DNA of 64,000 bases from Plasmopara viticola (GCA_001695595.3 MBPM02000018.1:186001-250000); one strand, 5' to 3'; numbered from the stretch's first letter, positions 22,074 through 32,678 are shown. Translations and numbers: made by a program. Notes: a model not told the origin generated them from the letters alone.

Positions 22074-22907
22074 TTACTGTCCGGTGGGCAATTCAGCTGG
22101 TCGAAACACATCACGAATGTGCAACGAGTCCAGTTCTGCATGAATCGCCTTGCGCCAGTGAACTTTGTCAGGCCCGCTAACAACATCCTGAAATGTCATT
22201 GGATCTGCCAGATCGCCGGCTTCGACCGCGTTTGCACTTGCTCGCCAAAAGACAGGAGGGGTTGAGTCGTCACCCGATGTGGCTTTAACTTCTTCATTCG
22301 CGGAATCGAGTGACATCCGTTCGACTGATCTTCGCTTGGCTCGACGTTCGTTTGACCTTTCAGGAGCACTTCCTGCTTCAAGTCCAGCTCCGTGATGCTC
22401 ATGGTTAGTGCTTGTCGAGTTGCGATCAGTATTCGTCACACTTGTACGCTCCTTGCGCTTTCCCAACGACTTGAAAATCACTGGGTGAGCTGCATCCAGA
22501 TCACTGATGCTTAGCGAGTCGAGGTCGAAATTATCGTCGTCATCTTCATGATCACCACTACTCTTATCCAAGATGCCGAAACTTGATTCGTCGAAGGTGA
22601 CATCGCGAGTAATCACCACTTGTCCAGCCTGAATATCAAAAACCCTGTAAGCCTTGGAAACCTCTTCGTAACCCACGAAGATCGCTGCACGATCCTCGGG
22701 GTCCCACTTTAGCCGCTTTTCTTTTGGAGTGAGAACGTAAGTCCGGCACCCAAAAACACGCATATGCTTGACGCTTGGCTTGAACTTGTGCAGGATCTCA
22801 AAAGAAGTTTTGTCGTTGATCTTGGGCAACAAAAGGCGATTCTTGATGTAGATGGACACCATAGCAGCTTCACCCAAAAAAAACTTGTCCCACTTGGCAT
22901 GGTGCAA
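22074..22907 (-). pseudogene. El-8 integrase C-terminal region and linker
   Basis: Open for 277 codons: [20 protein letters not shown], the [18 protein letters not shown] motif, VFDIQAGQVVITRDVTFDES, an acidic low-complexity linker (EDDDDNFDLDSLSISD), then VHWRKAIHAELDSL at the RT border. It ends at the stop described under RT. Confidence 0.87.
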
Positions 22908-23656
22908 TATGCTGCGGCCGATTGTGACGATGGTCCGAATGGCGCGCTTTGCTGTGCCGTTGGTCTGATGTGCGCATGGGACCGTGGTTTGCTGCTCGAT
23001 ACCTTCATCTTCGTAGAAAATTGGAGCGAGCTAGTTGCAAACTCGCGGGCTCCGTCGTGTCGTACAAACTTGACCTTCTTGCCGAACTGGGTCTGCACCA
23101 TCAAGATGTAATTTTTGACACAGTCCTCACACTCAGACTTGGCACGCAGGCAGAAACCTTTTATGCACCCGCTAGCTCCATCCACGATCAGCAAGAGATA
23201 CTTGCTCCCGCCGAGAGAATGTGCCTCCATGGGCTCACAGATGTCGAAGTGGAGCAGCTCAAAGGTGTCATAGTTGCACTTGTCCAGATTGCTTGGAAAT
23301 GATTTTTGAACCATCTTTCCTTGCTGACATCCTCGGCATGCACTTGATATACTTGTCTTAATAGGCGCGTTTGCATCCTTGATCATATTAGTGGTCACCA
23401 TCCTGCGAAGCACGTCGACTGGAGCAAGGTCCATCCGTGCGTGCAAGTCGGCACCACTGTTTTCACGTGTTGTCCCATTTTCCGAGCGCAGTGCCGTGCG
23501 AAGCCAATACTGTCCATCCACAAGATCTGCTGTGACCGCCTTTTGTTGCGAGGATTTCCGCGCAATGTGCATGTGTGCGCCATCAAACACAACTTTAAAC
23601 TTGCCACTCTTGTTGATCTGCGGCACAGACAGCAGGTTCTTGTTCATCATCGGCAC
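22709..23656 (-). pseudogene. El-8 protease tail, zinc domain and integrase core
   Basis: Open frame from [15 protein letters not shown] through the zinc domain ([13 protein letters not shown] ... CRGCQQGK) to the first two catalytic Asp residues ([10 protein letters not shown] and VRHDGAREF). A frameshift after [10 protein letters not shown] throws the Glu-containing segment out of frame. Confidence 0.87.
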
Positions 23657-24050
23657 ATATAGCGCGTTCTTGATCTCGATATCGCGTCATTCAACATCGG
23701 ACAGAACCACTCATTCAATGATGGTGCCAACGCCTTTGATCTCGGCCTTGTTACCGTCAGCCACCGATAGCTCGCCTTTATCTTGTTCATTCAACACGAC
23801 AAACTTGGCCTTATTGCTGCAGATATGGTGCGTAGCACCGCTGTCGATCGCCTACATCCCTGGCATGTTCTTGCCTGTTGAAAGTCCACATTCTAGCGAT
23901 ACGCCAAACGCGACCCGGTTTTATTCGTAGTCCTCGTTGGGTTGATAGTAAATGTTGTTGGCTCCGCGTCCACGAGCTTGGCCGCCGCGTCGAGCACCTC
24001 GATTGTCATCCATTTGCTTGGTCCAGCATCGCTCCACGGAATGCCCCGAT
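23657..24050 (-). pseudogene. El-8 gag tail and protease
   Basis: The protease site [11 protein letters not shown] is present at about 23825-23850, but the Trp codon before it is TAG (GM-stop-AIDSG), and two further stops follow (GTIIE-stop-VVL, SDVE-stop-RDI). The Arg/Gly-rich gag tail ([16 protein letters not shown]) is read in another frame. Confidence 0.83.
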
Positions 24051-24734
24051 TTATCTACAAAACGTGCATTGGCGAGACTCACGCTCAGCACTAAACGCCT
24101 TAGCCGCATCTTCGGTCTTGATCACCGGAGTCTTTGCGCTTTGTCGCTTGATATGCTCATTCGTGAGCACCTTTACAACATCTTGCGTCCGCAATTCTGC
24201 GTTGCCGATCTCCAACTTAAAAACAACGTTCTCCAAACTTTTAGGGAGACTTCGCAACAGACAGATCGCAACAACTTCATCCTTCATCTTGGCATCAATG
24301 CTGCTGAGCTTGGCGCTGATGTTGAGGACTTCGTTGCAATGGTGCATGACGTTGTCGCCTTCCGCCATCTCCACACTAAAGAGTTGACGCTTCAAGTAGA
24401 TGCGTCCAGCCTTCCGTGATCCACCGTAGAGCATCTTGATGCGCTGCCACGCGACCCACGCTTCCTCGCAGTCATCAACCACGTGATGGTAGTCGGCCTT
24501 CATATGCAGGAGCATCAGTCCAAAAGCGACGTTGCTGGTCTTGACGTATTTGCAGGCAGCGCGAGCATCAGCGTAGGTCGGAGTCACCTCTTGGTTGACC
24601 ACGTGCCATACCGACTTGATCAGGAACACGCCATGCATGTAGTGATTCCACGTGGCAAAGTTGTCGCCGTTGAATTTTTCGATTGCGATCTTGGCCGAGA
24701 CGTTGTGCGCAGAAGACGTGGCCGTTGGGCTTAT
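24051..24734 (-). pseudogene. El-8 gag, start codon lost
   Basis: The start codon position in the primer site is ATA (24734-24732) instead of ATG. Downstream text is open from 24638 to 24051: [49 protein letters not shown]. The zinc knuckle breaks at CTFCR-stop by a frameshift also present in El-13. Confidence 0.87.
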
Positions 24735-24738
24735 AACC

Positions 24739-24994
24739 TGTTGAATGAGTTGAAGGAGACGAAGGGAAGAAGCGTAGAGTCTGCACGGAGGAGAACCGGA
24801 GCGAAGACACTTGAGCAGAAGAAGGAATATTTGGAAGTGTTTAATTATTGAAGCTTATACGTCTACTTCTCGTAGCCACTCATTCAACATAACGTAATTA
24901 CCTTAAACCGTAAAAAGTAAAATTATGTGGAACCACGGTTCGGATTGGACCGGGTTGGGTTGTGTACGTTACCTGAAACCCATAAAACTGAATA
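24739..24994 (-). repeat. El-8 5' LTR (LTR-a)
   Basis: 256 bp. Inner end TGTTGAATGAG (plus strand) after the mutated primer site CTTATAACC; outer sense start TATTCAGTTTTATGGG, a diverged form of TATTGAGG. Contains the GAACCGGAGCGAAGACACTTG block typical of LTR-a. Confidence 0.83.
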
Positions 24995-25870
24995 CCACGC
25001 TCTGCACAAAACTTTGCCATTGCTCCAGAATTGTACTCGCCACCATTATCACAACAAAGTGATTTAACGCGCATGTTGGTCTGGTTTTCGGCAATCGCAA
25101 CGAAAGCAGCAAACTTGTCGGCCACCTCGGCCTATTTCGTAACAAGTACACAGCACAGTAATGCAACTTCTCGTCGATAAAAGTAGCACAATCGCGCTTG
25201 CCACTGAATGTCGCCGTTTGCATGGGTCCACACACAGCGCTGTGAACGACTTCAAGAACTTTCGTCGCCCGATTAGGTGACAACTTCTCGTAGCTAACTT
25301 GCGTCTGTCTGCCAAGAGCGCATCCTTTGCACAACTCCCACTTGTTAACAGACTTCAGGTCAATACCTGCTCCACAGCCTTTTGAAACATTTGCGGAAAG
25401 ACCATCGTGACCATTGTGACTTAGTCGAAGGTGCCCGAGGCACGACGTGGTATCCCCATGGCATCCCAACGAGCTAGTCAAATTGGCCTCGTCCACAATA
25501 ATTGGCTTCGTGCAGAGCTTGAACAGCCCCTTTCCTTCACGAGCGCCCAACTTCCAGCGAAGACATTTTGCTTCAGCAAAGCAGCCGTCGTGTTCAAAAG
25601 TAACTGGACCAAAATCCTTTGTTAAGCGTCCAACGGAGAATAAATTGCGCGAAAGTTTTGGAATGTGCCAAACCGAAGTGAGAACACCCTTCTTCATTCC
25701 ACGAGGCGTAAACATCGACATAACAATGTCACCCGTTCCCACAGCTTGAACCACGCCATCATCCGCTAGATGCACATCCACTAAGTCGATTCTCATGTAG
25801 TTTTTCAGTACTCTTTCGAGTATGTCATGTGTTGAGTGGCCCCCGAGTCAACTAGCCAAACACAGTTCGA
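24995..25870 (-). pseudogene. El-9 protease, zinc domain and integrase, catalytic Asp lost
   Basis: Protease VDSGATQHM near 25835-25855, then a stop (KEY-stop-KTT). The open frame from 25796 reads SVWHIPKLSRNLFSVGRL, zinc domain HLRLSHNGHDG with CKGCALGRQ, then VVHSAVCGPM: the first catalytic Asp of the integrase core is Ala (about 25236). A frameshift at LLRNRPRW scrambles the rest up to the El-8 LTR; the second Asp region (CDNGGEYNSG) is in another frame at 24998-25125. Confidence 0.86.
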
Positions 25871-26774
25871 CTTGGTGGAATAGGCAGCTTCACCAACCTA
25901 GAAAAGATAGTCGTCAGAGTCACTAACGCTACTCTGCGCGACACTAGCACGCTGCGGTCGCTGTCGCTTCGCATTGTCGCGAATTCGAGCCGGGCACTTG
26001 GCAATCCAATGCCCATGCTCTCCACAATAGTGATGAGTACTGCTAGCCTTTATTGACGCCTGTCGTTCTTTGCGTCGTCCATTGTCTGTCATCGCAAATG
26101 CTTGATCTTGTCCGTGCGCGGCTCCATCGACGCCGCCACCTTACTTTTTACGGTTCAAGTCTTCGTGTGGCAGCCGAGACGTGACGAGCTCCCGCGATAA
26201 GGAGTCAGCTCTTGACTCGAGTTCCCTAATAAGAAACGCGTACGACTCGCTGAGACTTGCCAGAAGCGTGATCATCAAGTCGTCCTTGCTAATCGGAGCA
26301 CCCACTGCGTCGAGCTGCTCCGGCAGCGTCTTAATCTTGTTAATGTGCGTGAGCACATCTTCCCCTTCATCCATCTTGGCCGTGAAGAAGCGACGACGAA
26401 GAAAGAGCTTGTTCGCAAGGCTCTTTTTCTCGAAGTATTCCTCAAGCCGCGACCATGCATCGTGTGCCCCACTCGCCGAACGAACCAGTGGCAGCTGCGA
26501 ATCTTCCATCGCAAGACAGACGATCGCAAGCGCCTTCCTCGACTTGCTCTTGAACGTGTTCTAGTCCAGCGAAGTGACGCATTGCTCCAACTCGATCTCG
26601 CCACTTGCTACGTCCCACAGGTCCTTCTCCTCCAACCCCATCTGCATCTTGAATTTCCAGTTGTGGAAGTTGGTGCCGTCGAACTTATTAATCCGGCTTG
26701 TCGTAGACGCGTCTATGGTGGCGAAAGGCAGAGTCAGGAAGCGTGAAGGCAGAGTCGGCGGGGCTTGGGCTTAT
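25871..26774 (-). pseudogene. El-9 gag, start codon and zinc knuckle damaged
   Basis: The start codon is ATA at 26774-26772. A TAG at 26561-26563 (LD-stop-NTFKSK) matches the gag codon mutated in El-7 and El-15. Open from 26509 to 26141 (EDSQLPLVRSASGAHDAW, KIKTLPEQLDAVGAP). The zinc knuckle reads THHYCGEHGHWIAKC, the first Cys being His. A stop after DDYLF precedes the protease. Confidence 0.86.
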
Positions 26775-26778
26775 AACC

Positions 26779-27056
26779 AATTAAAAAAGTTGCTGGGCAC
26801 TAGTTGGCAAAATGCAAAGTGAATATATTTAAAAGGTCCTTAGTTTGCAATTGCATGCTACCTCTAAGCCAATGTTCAATCTAAGCCAATCAGAACATCT
26901 TACCATCCGGGCGCAATCATCTTCTCATCTCAAAACCGATCTTTTACCCATCTTGAACCCGCCTCTTCAAACAGTCATCAATTGATTGCAGTTACCTGTA
27001 CTTACCGATACGCAGTCGCTGGTCGGGGCGTTTCTTCGCCAGCATCTTCGACAACA
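26779..27056 (-). repeat. El-9 5' LTR (LTR-d, TTAATT-ending subfamily)
   Basis: 278 bp. Inner end reads AATTAAAAAAGTTGCTGGG on the plus strand, so the sense LTR ends TTTTTTAATT rather than CA. Outer sense start TGTTGTCGAAGATGC. One CCGGGCG repeat. Confidence 0.85.
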
Positions 27057-28023
27057 CGCTTAACTTCGTCGCGGATGTGGTAGTACTTGATGTCGATATG
27101 TTTGGCTCGGCCGTAATTGGCAGGACTCTTGGTCATCTTGAGGCAAGACTGGTTGTCATCAAAAATCTTGAGCTCCGGTCCAGGCTCACCTGCCGCATCC
27201 AGAATGTCGCACAGTAAGCAATGAACACACTTACCTTCTTGAGCCGCTAAGTTTAGGGTAATGTACTCCGCCTCGCTGGCTGACAATGAAACGCTTGACT
27301 GCTTTTTACTTCCCCAACTTACCGGAGCACCCATCAGTATGAAGGCGAAACCAGAAGTCGACTTGCGGTCGGTGTGATAACCTGCCCAATCTGCGTCGGA
27401 GTATCCACAGAAATAGACTTTGTTGCCAGGTTGAAAGCAAATACCATGAGATTTTGTACCTTGCAATTACCGAAATATACGCTTGACTGCAGTCCAATGC
27501 TCAATCTGTGGATTTTCCATGAATCGTGATACATAGCCAACTGCAAGCGCAATATCCGGCCGCGTCGCTGTCGTCAGATGCATAAAAGCTCCGACCGCTT
27601 CTCGAAATGGCGCATTTATCTTAGTTGGAGAGTCGCTTGGCACGAGCTTTGTGCTAATGTCTGTTGGACTAATAAATGACTTGCAATCATCCATACCGAA
27701 TCGCTTGAAAATGTCATTGATGTATCACCGTTGACTCATTGTAACGCTGTCGTTGTCGTTGTCTTCAAGTTCAATATCCAGGACAAACGTGCACTTGCCA
27801 CTATCGGTCATCTCAACGCGATTCTTCAAGGCGATTTTCGTTTCTGCAATTAACGCTGCTGAATTCCCAGTAATCAAAACATCATCGACATATACCAGTA
27901 GTAGCACGCAGTGGTCGGTTGAAATCTTGATGTAAAGGCACATATCGAAGGCTAAAAGTTGATATCCAGTCGAGCACACAAACTCATTAAAAGTTTCATT
28001 CCATACGCGAAAGCTGTCACTAC
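27057..28023 (-). pseudogene. El-10 reverse transcriptase end and RNase H (left piece)
   Basis: Minus strand. RT with intact YVDD (27881-27892), then CGA to TGA at about 27727 (SQR-stop-YIND) and a TAA at about 27468 (FR-stop-LQGT). RNase H reads CGYSDADWAGY, SKKQSSVSLSASEAEY, DNQSCLKMTK up to HIRDEVKR at the El-9 LTR. At its right end about 118 nt are deleted relative to El-2: VVTAF is joined directly to RVWNE, with AGCTT at both edges in El-2. Confidence 0.88.
28019..28023. repeat. Target-site duplication of El-11, left copy (ACTAC)
   Basis: ACTAC immediately left of the El-11 3' LTR. The same five bases lie immediately right of its 5' LTR, and both belong to the El-10 reverse transcriptase reading D-V-V-T. 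Confidence 0.9.
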
Positions 28024-28336
28024 TGATGGAAGGTGACTTTGAATACTGGGCAGGAGACGGAGGTGAGGCAACCGAAGCAGAGAAGGCACTTGGGGGATTA
28101 AATGGACATTCAGAAGTGATTCATTTAATGTTAGTTCTAGCTGATGAGATATGCACTAGATCTTCCTATCATTAAGTTTATCTAATCACAATCATTCCTT
28201 ACTCGTCCAATCAACCTAATCGTCTAATCAACGTGTGGTCGTATTGGACCGGTTCGGGCTAATTGGTTAATGGGTACAGGTTGTTACAGTGTACCAAGTG
28301 AACCCATACGGTACCGGTCAGCATGTATCTTAAACA
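28024..28336 (-). repeat. El-11 3' LTR (LTR-b)
   Basis: 313 bp, plus-strand TGATGGAAGGTGAC to ...ATCTTAAACA. It is followed at 28337 by CGCCCCCTCAATG, the complement of the polypurine tract and RNase H stop codon. Confidence 0.92.
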
Positions 28337-28343
28337 CGCCCCC

Positions 28344-29924
28344 TCAATGCGTACACGCGTGGACATCGTCAAGTCCTTGTGACGTGGTCCGCCGAGTCCC
28401 TTCGTCATGATGTCCGCTAGCATGGTCGCACTTTTGCAGTAGTCGGGTGATAACTTCCCCACTCTTCACTTCATCGCGGATGTGATGGTACTTGATGTCG
28501 ATGTGCTTGGCGCGGCCATGGTTGACAGGGTTCTTGGTTATCTTAACACACGACTGGTTGTCCTCGAATATCTTCAAGTCTGGAGTGTCTTCGCCCGAAG
28601 CCGCCAGAATCTCACACAGTAGCTTGTGAACCCACTTGCCCTCTTGAATCGCCAAACTTAGCGCGATGTTTTTGGCTTCGCTCGTTGATAACGATACGCT
28701 GGACTGCTTCTTGGAACCCCAAGACATTGGTCCGCAAAGGACTTGAAATAAGTAGCCGGAAGTCGACTGACGGTCACTGTAGTCGCCGGCCCAGTCAGCA
28801 TCGGAGTAGCCGCGAAAGTCCACGACCTTGTTTGGAATAAAGCGAAGTCCGTGTGACTTGGTGCCTTGAAGATAGCGAAAAATCCTCTTGACGGCCGTCC
28901 AGTGTTCCACTTGCGGGATCTCCATGAAGCGCGACACATATCCGACTGCAAAGGCAATGTCCGGGCGAGTCGAGGTCATCAAGTGCATGAGTGCACCGAC
29001 AGCTTCGCAAAACGGAGCGTCCAGCTTGGTCGGGGCATCACTTGCAACAAGTCGCATGCTGAGATCAACGGGACTGGCAACAGGTTCGCAATTTCTGCAT
29101 GCCGAAACGCTCCAAAATGTCATGGATGTAGCGCGCTTGGCTTAACGTCACGCTCCCGTCTTTGTTGTCGATGACTTCGATGCCGAGAATGAAGCAACAA
29201 TTGCCACTGTTGGTCATCTCGATTCGACCCTTGTGCTGGCCCTTGACTTCATCATTCAGTGTCTTGGAGCTTCCGGTGATCAAAACGTCGTCGACGTATA
29301 CCAACAGAAGAACGCATTCGTCGTTGACATCCTTGATGTAGAGGCACGGATCGTAGCTTGAGGCGCGAAATCCAATTGAGCGAACGTACTCGTCAAAAGT
29401 CTCGTTCCATACTCGCGAAGCTTGCTTGAGACCGTAGATCACCTTCAGAAGCTCCACGCAGTCAAATCCTTCGTCCAGCTCAACAACTTGGGCACGCAGC
29501 AGAATACCATCTCCTTCATCAATCGGTACAGAAAGGCAGTGACGACGTCAAGTTGATTTAGAGGCCATCCGAACAGCTTGGTGATGGCGATGATCATGCA
29601 AAGTGTCACGTACTTCACGACAAGAGAGAATGTCTCTGTGTAATCAATGCCGTCCTTCTGCACGAAGCCGTTCGCGACTAGTCGAGCTTTGTACTTATCG
29701 ATGGATCCGTCCACTTTGCGCTTGACCCACTTGGTCCCAACCGCGCATTTATCTTTGGGTAACTTGGCAGCACGAAACACCACACGAAGACGCATCGACT
29801 TGAAGTCCGCACGTATGGCCTTACACCAGTGAAGTTGATCGGGCCCGTTTACGGCATCTTGGAAGGTCATCGGTTCAGCGCTGTCGCTTGCTTCAATTGC
29901 GTTTGAACTTGCTCGCCGAAACAT
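28344..29924 (-). pseudogene. El-11 reverse transcriptase and RNase H
   Basis: Three overlapping frames. 29924-29445 has the linker and RT front (CAVGTKWVKRKVDGS, with a short loss relative to KWVFKIKRK). 29457-29065 has RT with intact YVDD (29287-29298). 29123-28344 has RT end and RNase H ([38 protein letters not shown]), open for 259 codons to its stop at the polypurine tract. Small indels separate the frames; no large piece is missing. Confidence 0.9.
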
Positions 29925-29966
29925 AGGCGGAGTGAGGTCGCTGTCACCTTCGTCTTCCGTTTTTGC

Positions 29967-30997
29967 TTATCGGGCCGAGGAATCTTGACCTTGATCGTCC
30001 GAGTCATTGGCAGGTGCGCTTGCTTCCTCAAGTCCAGTTCGACGGCGTGGACCACTTGAACGTCGACGCGTGTCCAGCTCGGAGTCCGCTTTTCGCTTCC
30101 CCGCCTGCTTGAAGACGCGTACTTCTTCAAAGTCAGAGATCTCGAGGTCGTCCAGGTCTTCGATGGCTTCTTCAACTTTGGGATCTTCATCAACCGAGCT
30201 CGTGTTGAAGCTTGTTTCGTCGAAAGTGACGTCGCGAGAGATCACAACGTTCCTCGCCTTCTTGTCATAAACGAGATACGCCTTGGACCGTTCCTCGTAG
30301 CCCATGAAAATGCCTTTTTGCGCTTTTGAGTCCCACCTCTGTCGCTTCTCTTTCGGCGTCAAAACGTAGGCCTTGTAGCCGAAGACTCGCATGTGCTTCA
30401 CGTAGGGCTTCGACTTGTACACAATCTCGTACGGCGTTTTTCCGGGGATCTTGTGGGACGGCAGTCGATTCTTGATGTAGATCGCCGTCATCGCCGTTTT
30501 AGCCCAAGAACGCTTGTCCACGCCGGTGTGGTGAAGCATGCTGCGGCCGATCGTCACAATGGTCCTGTTTGCGCGCTCAGCAGTACCGTTCGTCTGGTGT
30601 GCGTACCGAACGGTTGGCTGCACTTCGATGCTATGCTCTTCGTAGAAGGCCACAAGCGATCTTGTCCTGAACTCCTTGACCCCATCGTAACGCACGTACT
30701 CGACTTTGGCGTTAGACTGGCGCTCCACTTTTGTAATGAAGCTTCGGAGACAGCGTTCACTCTCTGAGCGGGCGCGAATGCAGAAGCCGGTCATGCAGCC
30801 GGAAGCCTCGTCGGTGATGAGCAGCAAATGCCTGCTGCCACCAAGCGAATCAGCTCCATTGTCCCGCAGTTGTCGAAATGCAGAAACTCGAATGGCTTAT
30901 ACTTGAGGTTGTTCGTATTGATCGGAAATAGCTTCTGCACCATCTTGCCCTGCTGGCACCAACTGCACTTGCTCGAGTTCTTCGACGCTGGAGGCAT
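29967..30997 (-). pseudogene. El-11 integrase
   Basis: Cys pair of the zinc domain (CSWCQQGK) and first Asp (FLHFDNCGTM) in 30997-30791. The main frame 30827-29967 carries DEASGCMTGFC, the second Asp (VRYDGVKEF), the Glu (NGTAERANRT), the [18 protein letters not shown] segment and the acidic linker. A small deletion near MELIRL shifts the frame between the two parts. Confidence 0.88.
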
Positions 30998-31652
30998 CTA
31001 GGCACCTGTCACCATGCCGCTTGACATCATCTTGCGAAGTATGTCGTTTGGAGCGTGGCCCATTCTTGCATGGAGGGACTCCGTTGATCGAAATCTTGGA
31101 CACGGAATTCGCCCTTGCGCGTGGCACGCGGAGCCAGTACAGGCCGTCGACGAGGTCTGCGGCGGCAACGACTTGTCGAGACTTCTTTCGCGAAATGTGC
31201 AATTCAGCACCGTCGAAGATCACCATGAACTGTCCGCTGCTTTTGATTTGAGGCACCGACAGCAGATTCTTGTTCATGCTTGGGACGTATAGCGCGTCTT
31301 CGATCCTGATGTCGCGCGTGGTGCCGTTGGGCAGATAGACTTGTTGCACCACAGTCCCCAAACCCTAAAGCTTGGCGGTGTGCCCGACGGCCACGGTCAA
31401 TTCTCTGTCGTCGCACCCTTTGATTTCGACAAAGTTGGCCTCGTCGTTACAAATGTGGTGTATGGCGCCACTGTCGATGGCCCACGTTCCTTGGAACTTC
31501 TTGCACGTCGACACGCCGCACTCCAAAGAGACTGCAAATGCGACCGCGTCAAAATCGTCGTCGTCGCGCCAGTCTCGCCACTCAATGTTGTTGGCACCAC
31601 GACCACTTCGGCCTCGTCGTGCACCTCCTCGGTTTTCTACTTTCTGCTTGGT
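30998..31652 (-). pseudogene. El-11 protease and integrase zinc-domain start
   Basis: Protease WAIDSGAIHHIC at about 31440-31480, interrupted by a stop at about 31366 (TAKL-stop-GLGTVV). The frame 31361-30897 reads [31 protein letters not shown] and SRQVVAAADLVDGLYWLRV, then shifts before [11 protein letters not shown]. The gag tail upstream is Arg/Gly rich. Confidence 0.86.
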
Positions 31653-32357
31653 TCAGCACTTGTCAATAACGTGCCCCAGTTTCCCGCAGTACGTGCAGCG
31701 ACGCACTTCACGCTCGGCGTTGAAAACTTTCGCTGCTTCTTCGACCTTGACAGACGCAGTCTTCCCGCCTTGTCTTTCGATATGCTCGTTCGTGAGCACC
31801 TTCACCACATCCTGCGTCTTCAGCTCTGCGGTGCTCATTTCCAAATTGAGCACCACGTTCTCGTAGCTCTTGGGGAGACGACGAAGCAGGCAGATTGCGA
31901 CGTCTTCGTCCTCCATCTTGGCGCCAATACTGCTGAGCTTCGCGCTGATGTTGAGAACTTTGTTACAATGCTGAAGAACATTGCCGCCTTCCGCCATTTC
32001 CATGCTGAAAAGCTGACGTTTCAGGTAGATCCGTCCAGCCTTTTGCGACCCACCGTACCGTGTACGCAAACGCGTCCACGCGACCCAGGCTTCTTCGCAG
32101 TTGTCAAGCATATGATGGTAGTCGGCGCCCATGTGGAGCAACATCAAGCCAAACGCGATGTTGCTTGACTTGACATACACATCCTTCGCTCGGGGATCCG
32201 TGAAGCTTGGCGTCGTCTCGCGGTTCACCACACTCCACACCGACTTGGTCAGGAACACGCCACGCATGTAGCGGCTCCACGTGGCGTAGTTGTCGCCGTT
32301 GAACTTGTCGATGGAAATCTTGGTATCGTGGATAGAGGACATCGGGCCTGGGCTCAT
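31653..32357 (-). pseudogene. El-11 gag, best preserved gag of its clade
   Basis: ATG 32357-32355 in the primer-binding site begins [11 protein letters not shown]. 234 codons are open through [41 protein letters not shown] and a complete zinc knuckle [18 protein letters not shown] to TGA change directly after the last Cys ends the frame at 31653; in other copies W-T-K-Q follows. The start is chosen because every gag in the window aligns from this codon; an upstream in-frame ATG at 32426 lies in the LTR. Confidence 0.92.
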
Positions 32358-32361
32358 AACC
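32350..32361 (-). promoter_or_regulatory. Primer-binding site of El-11, overlaps gag start codon
   Basis: Plus-strand GGGCTCATAACC equals the anticodon arm of eukaryotic initiator tRNA-Met (CAU anticodon), so the element RNA reads GGTTATGAGCCC directly after the LTR. Drosophila copia is primed by the 5' half of initiator tRNA-Met at the same tRNA region. The ATG opposite the anticodon is the gag start. The same arrangement is present in El-1, 4, 5, 7, 10, 13, 14, 15, 18, 20 and 22, and with a mutated ATG in El-8, 9, 16 and 21. Confidence 0.85.
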
Positions 32362-32673
32362 TGATGAAAAGTGACTTTGAGCACTGGTAGGAGACGGAGG
32401 TGAGGCAATCGAAGCAAAGAAGGCACTTGGAGGATTAAATGGACATTCAGAAGTGATTTATTTAATGTTAGTTCTAGCTGATGAGATATGCACTAGCTCT
32501 TCTTATCATTTAGTCCATCTAATCACAATTATTCCTTACTCGTCCATCCAACCTACTCGTCTAATCAACGTGTGGTCGTACTGGACCGGTTCGGGCTAAT
32601 CGTTTAATGGGTACAAGTTGTTACAGTGTACCAAGTGAACCCATACGGTACCGGTCAGCATGTACCTTTAGTA
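32362..32673 (-). repeat. El-11 5' LTR (LTR-b)
   Basis: 312 bp, plus-strand TGATGAAAAGTGAC to ...ACCTTTAGTA. The outer sense start TACTAAAGG is a mutated TGTTACAGG; its end is fixed by the target duplication that follows. Confidence 0.92.
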
Positions 32674-32678
32674 ACTAC
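32674..32678. repeat. Target-site duplication of El-11, right copy (ACTAC)
   Basis: Second ACTAC, directly after the 5' LTR and continuous with El-10 RT sequence (sense GGATGTAGT). Confidence 0.9.

Larger units (their letters stand above)
20932..24994 (-). mobile_element. El-8, copia retrotransposon lacking its 3' end here
   Basis: DSGATHH-clade minus-strand element: partial RH, RT, IN, PR, gag and 5' LTR-a. El-6 cuts RNase H at LLCEILAAA; the last part and the 3' LTR are predicted left of the window. Its outer LTR end abuts El-9 integrase, so it is inserted in El-9. Confidence 0.92.
24995..27056 (-). mobile_element. El-9, copia retrotransposon, 5' half
   Basis: DSGATQH-clade element with part of IN, PR, gag and the 5' LTR; El-8 cuts the integrase core. 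It is the same subfamily as El-22: both LTRs end in TTTTTTAATT before the primer site. The outer end at 27056 abuts El-10 RNase H. Confidence 0.9.
28024..32673 (-). mobile_element. El-11, full-length copia retrotransposon with target duplication
   Basis: The one insertion whose two ends are both visible and intact: 3' LTR 28024-28336, internal region, 5' LTR 32362-32673, flanked by ACTAC duplications. It is a DSGATHH-clade element with LTR-b, inserted in the RT of El-10. By eye the LTRs differ at about 27 of 312 positions, so it is an old copy. The El-10 deletion beside it is separate from the insertion. Confidence 0.95.

Noticed and set aside
28024..28336. Solo LTR
   Set aside because: It is followed by a polypurine tract and RNase H and has a partner LTR at 32362-32673 with a shared target duplication.
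31341..32168. Plus-strand open frame of 275 codons opposite El-11 gag
   Set aside because: Antisense to a clear gag frame that contains a zinc knuckle.
32350..32361. A tRNA gene or fragment, because of the match to the initiator tRNA anticodon arm
   Set aside because: Only about 12 bases match, it recurs at every LTR/gag border, and there are no acceptor, D or T arms; it is a primer-binding site.
32362..32426. Gag of El-11 starting at the upstream ATG (32426) inside the LTR
   Set aside because: Those 23 codons are LTR sequence and are not conserved in frame among copies; all gags align from the ATG in the primer site.
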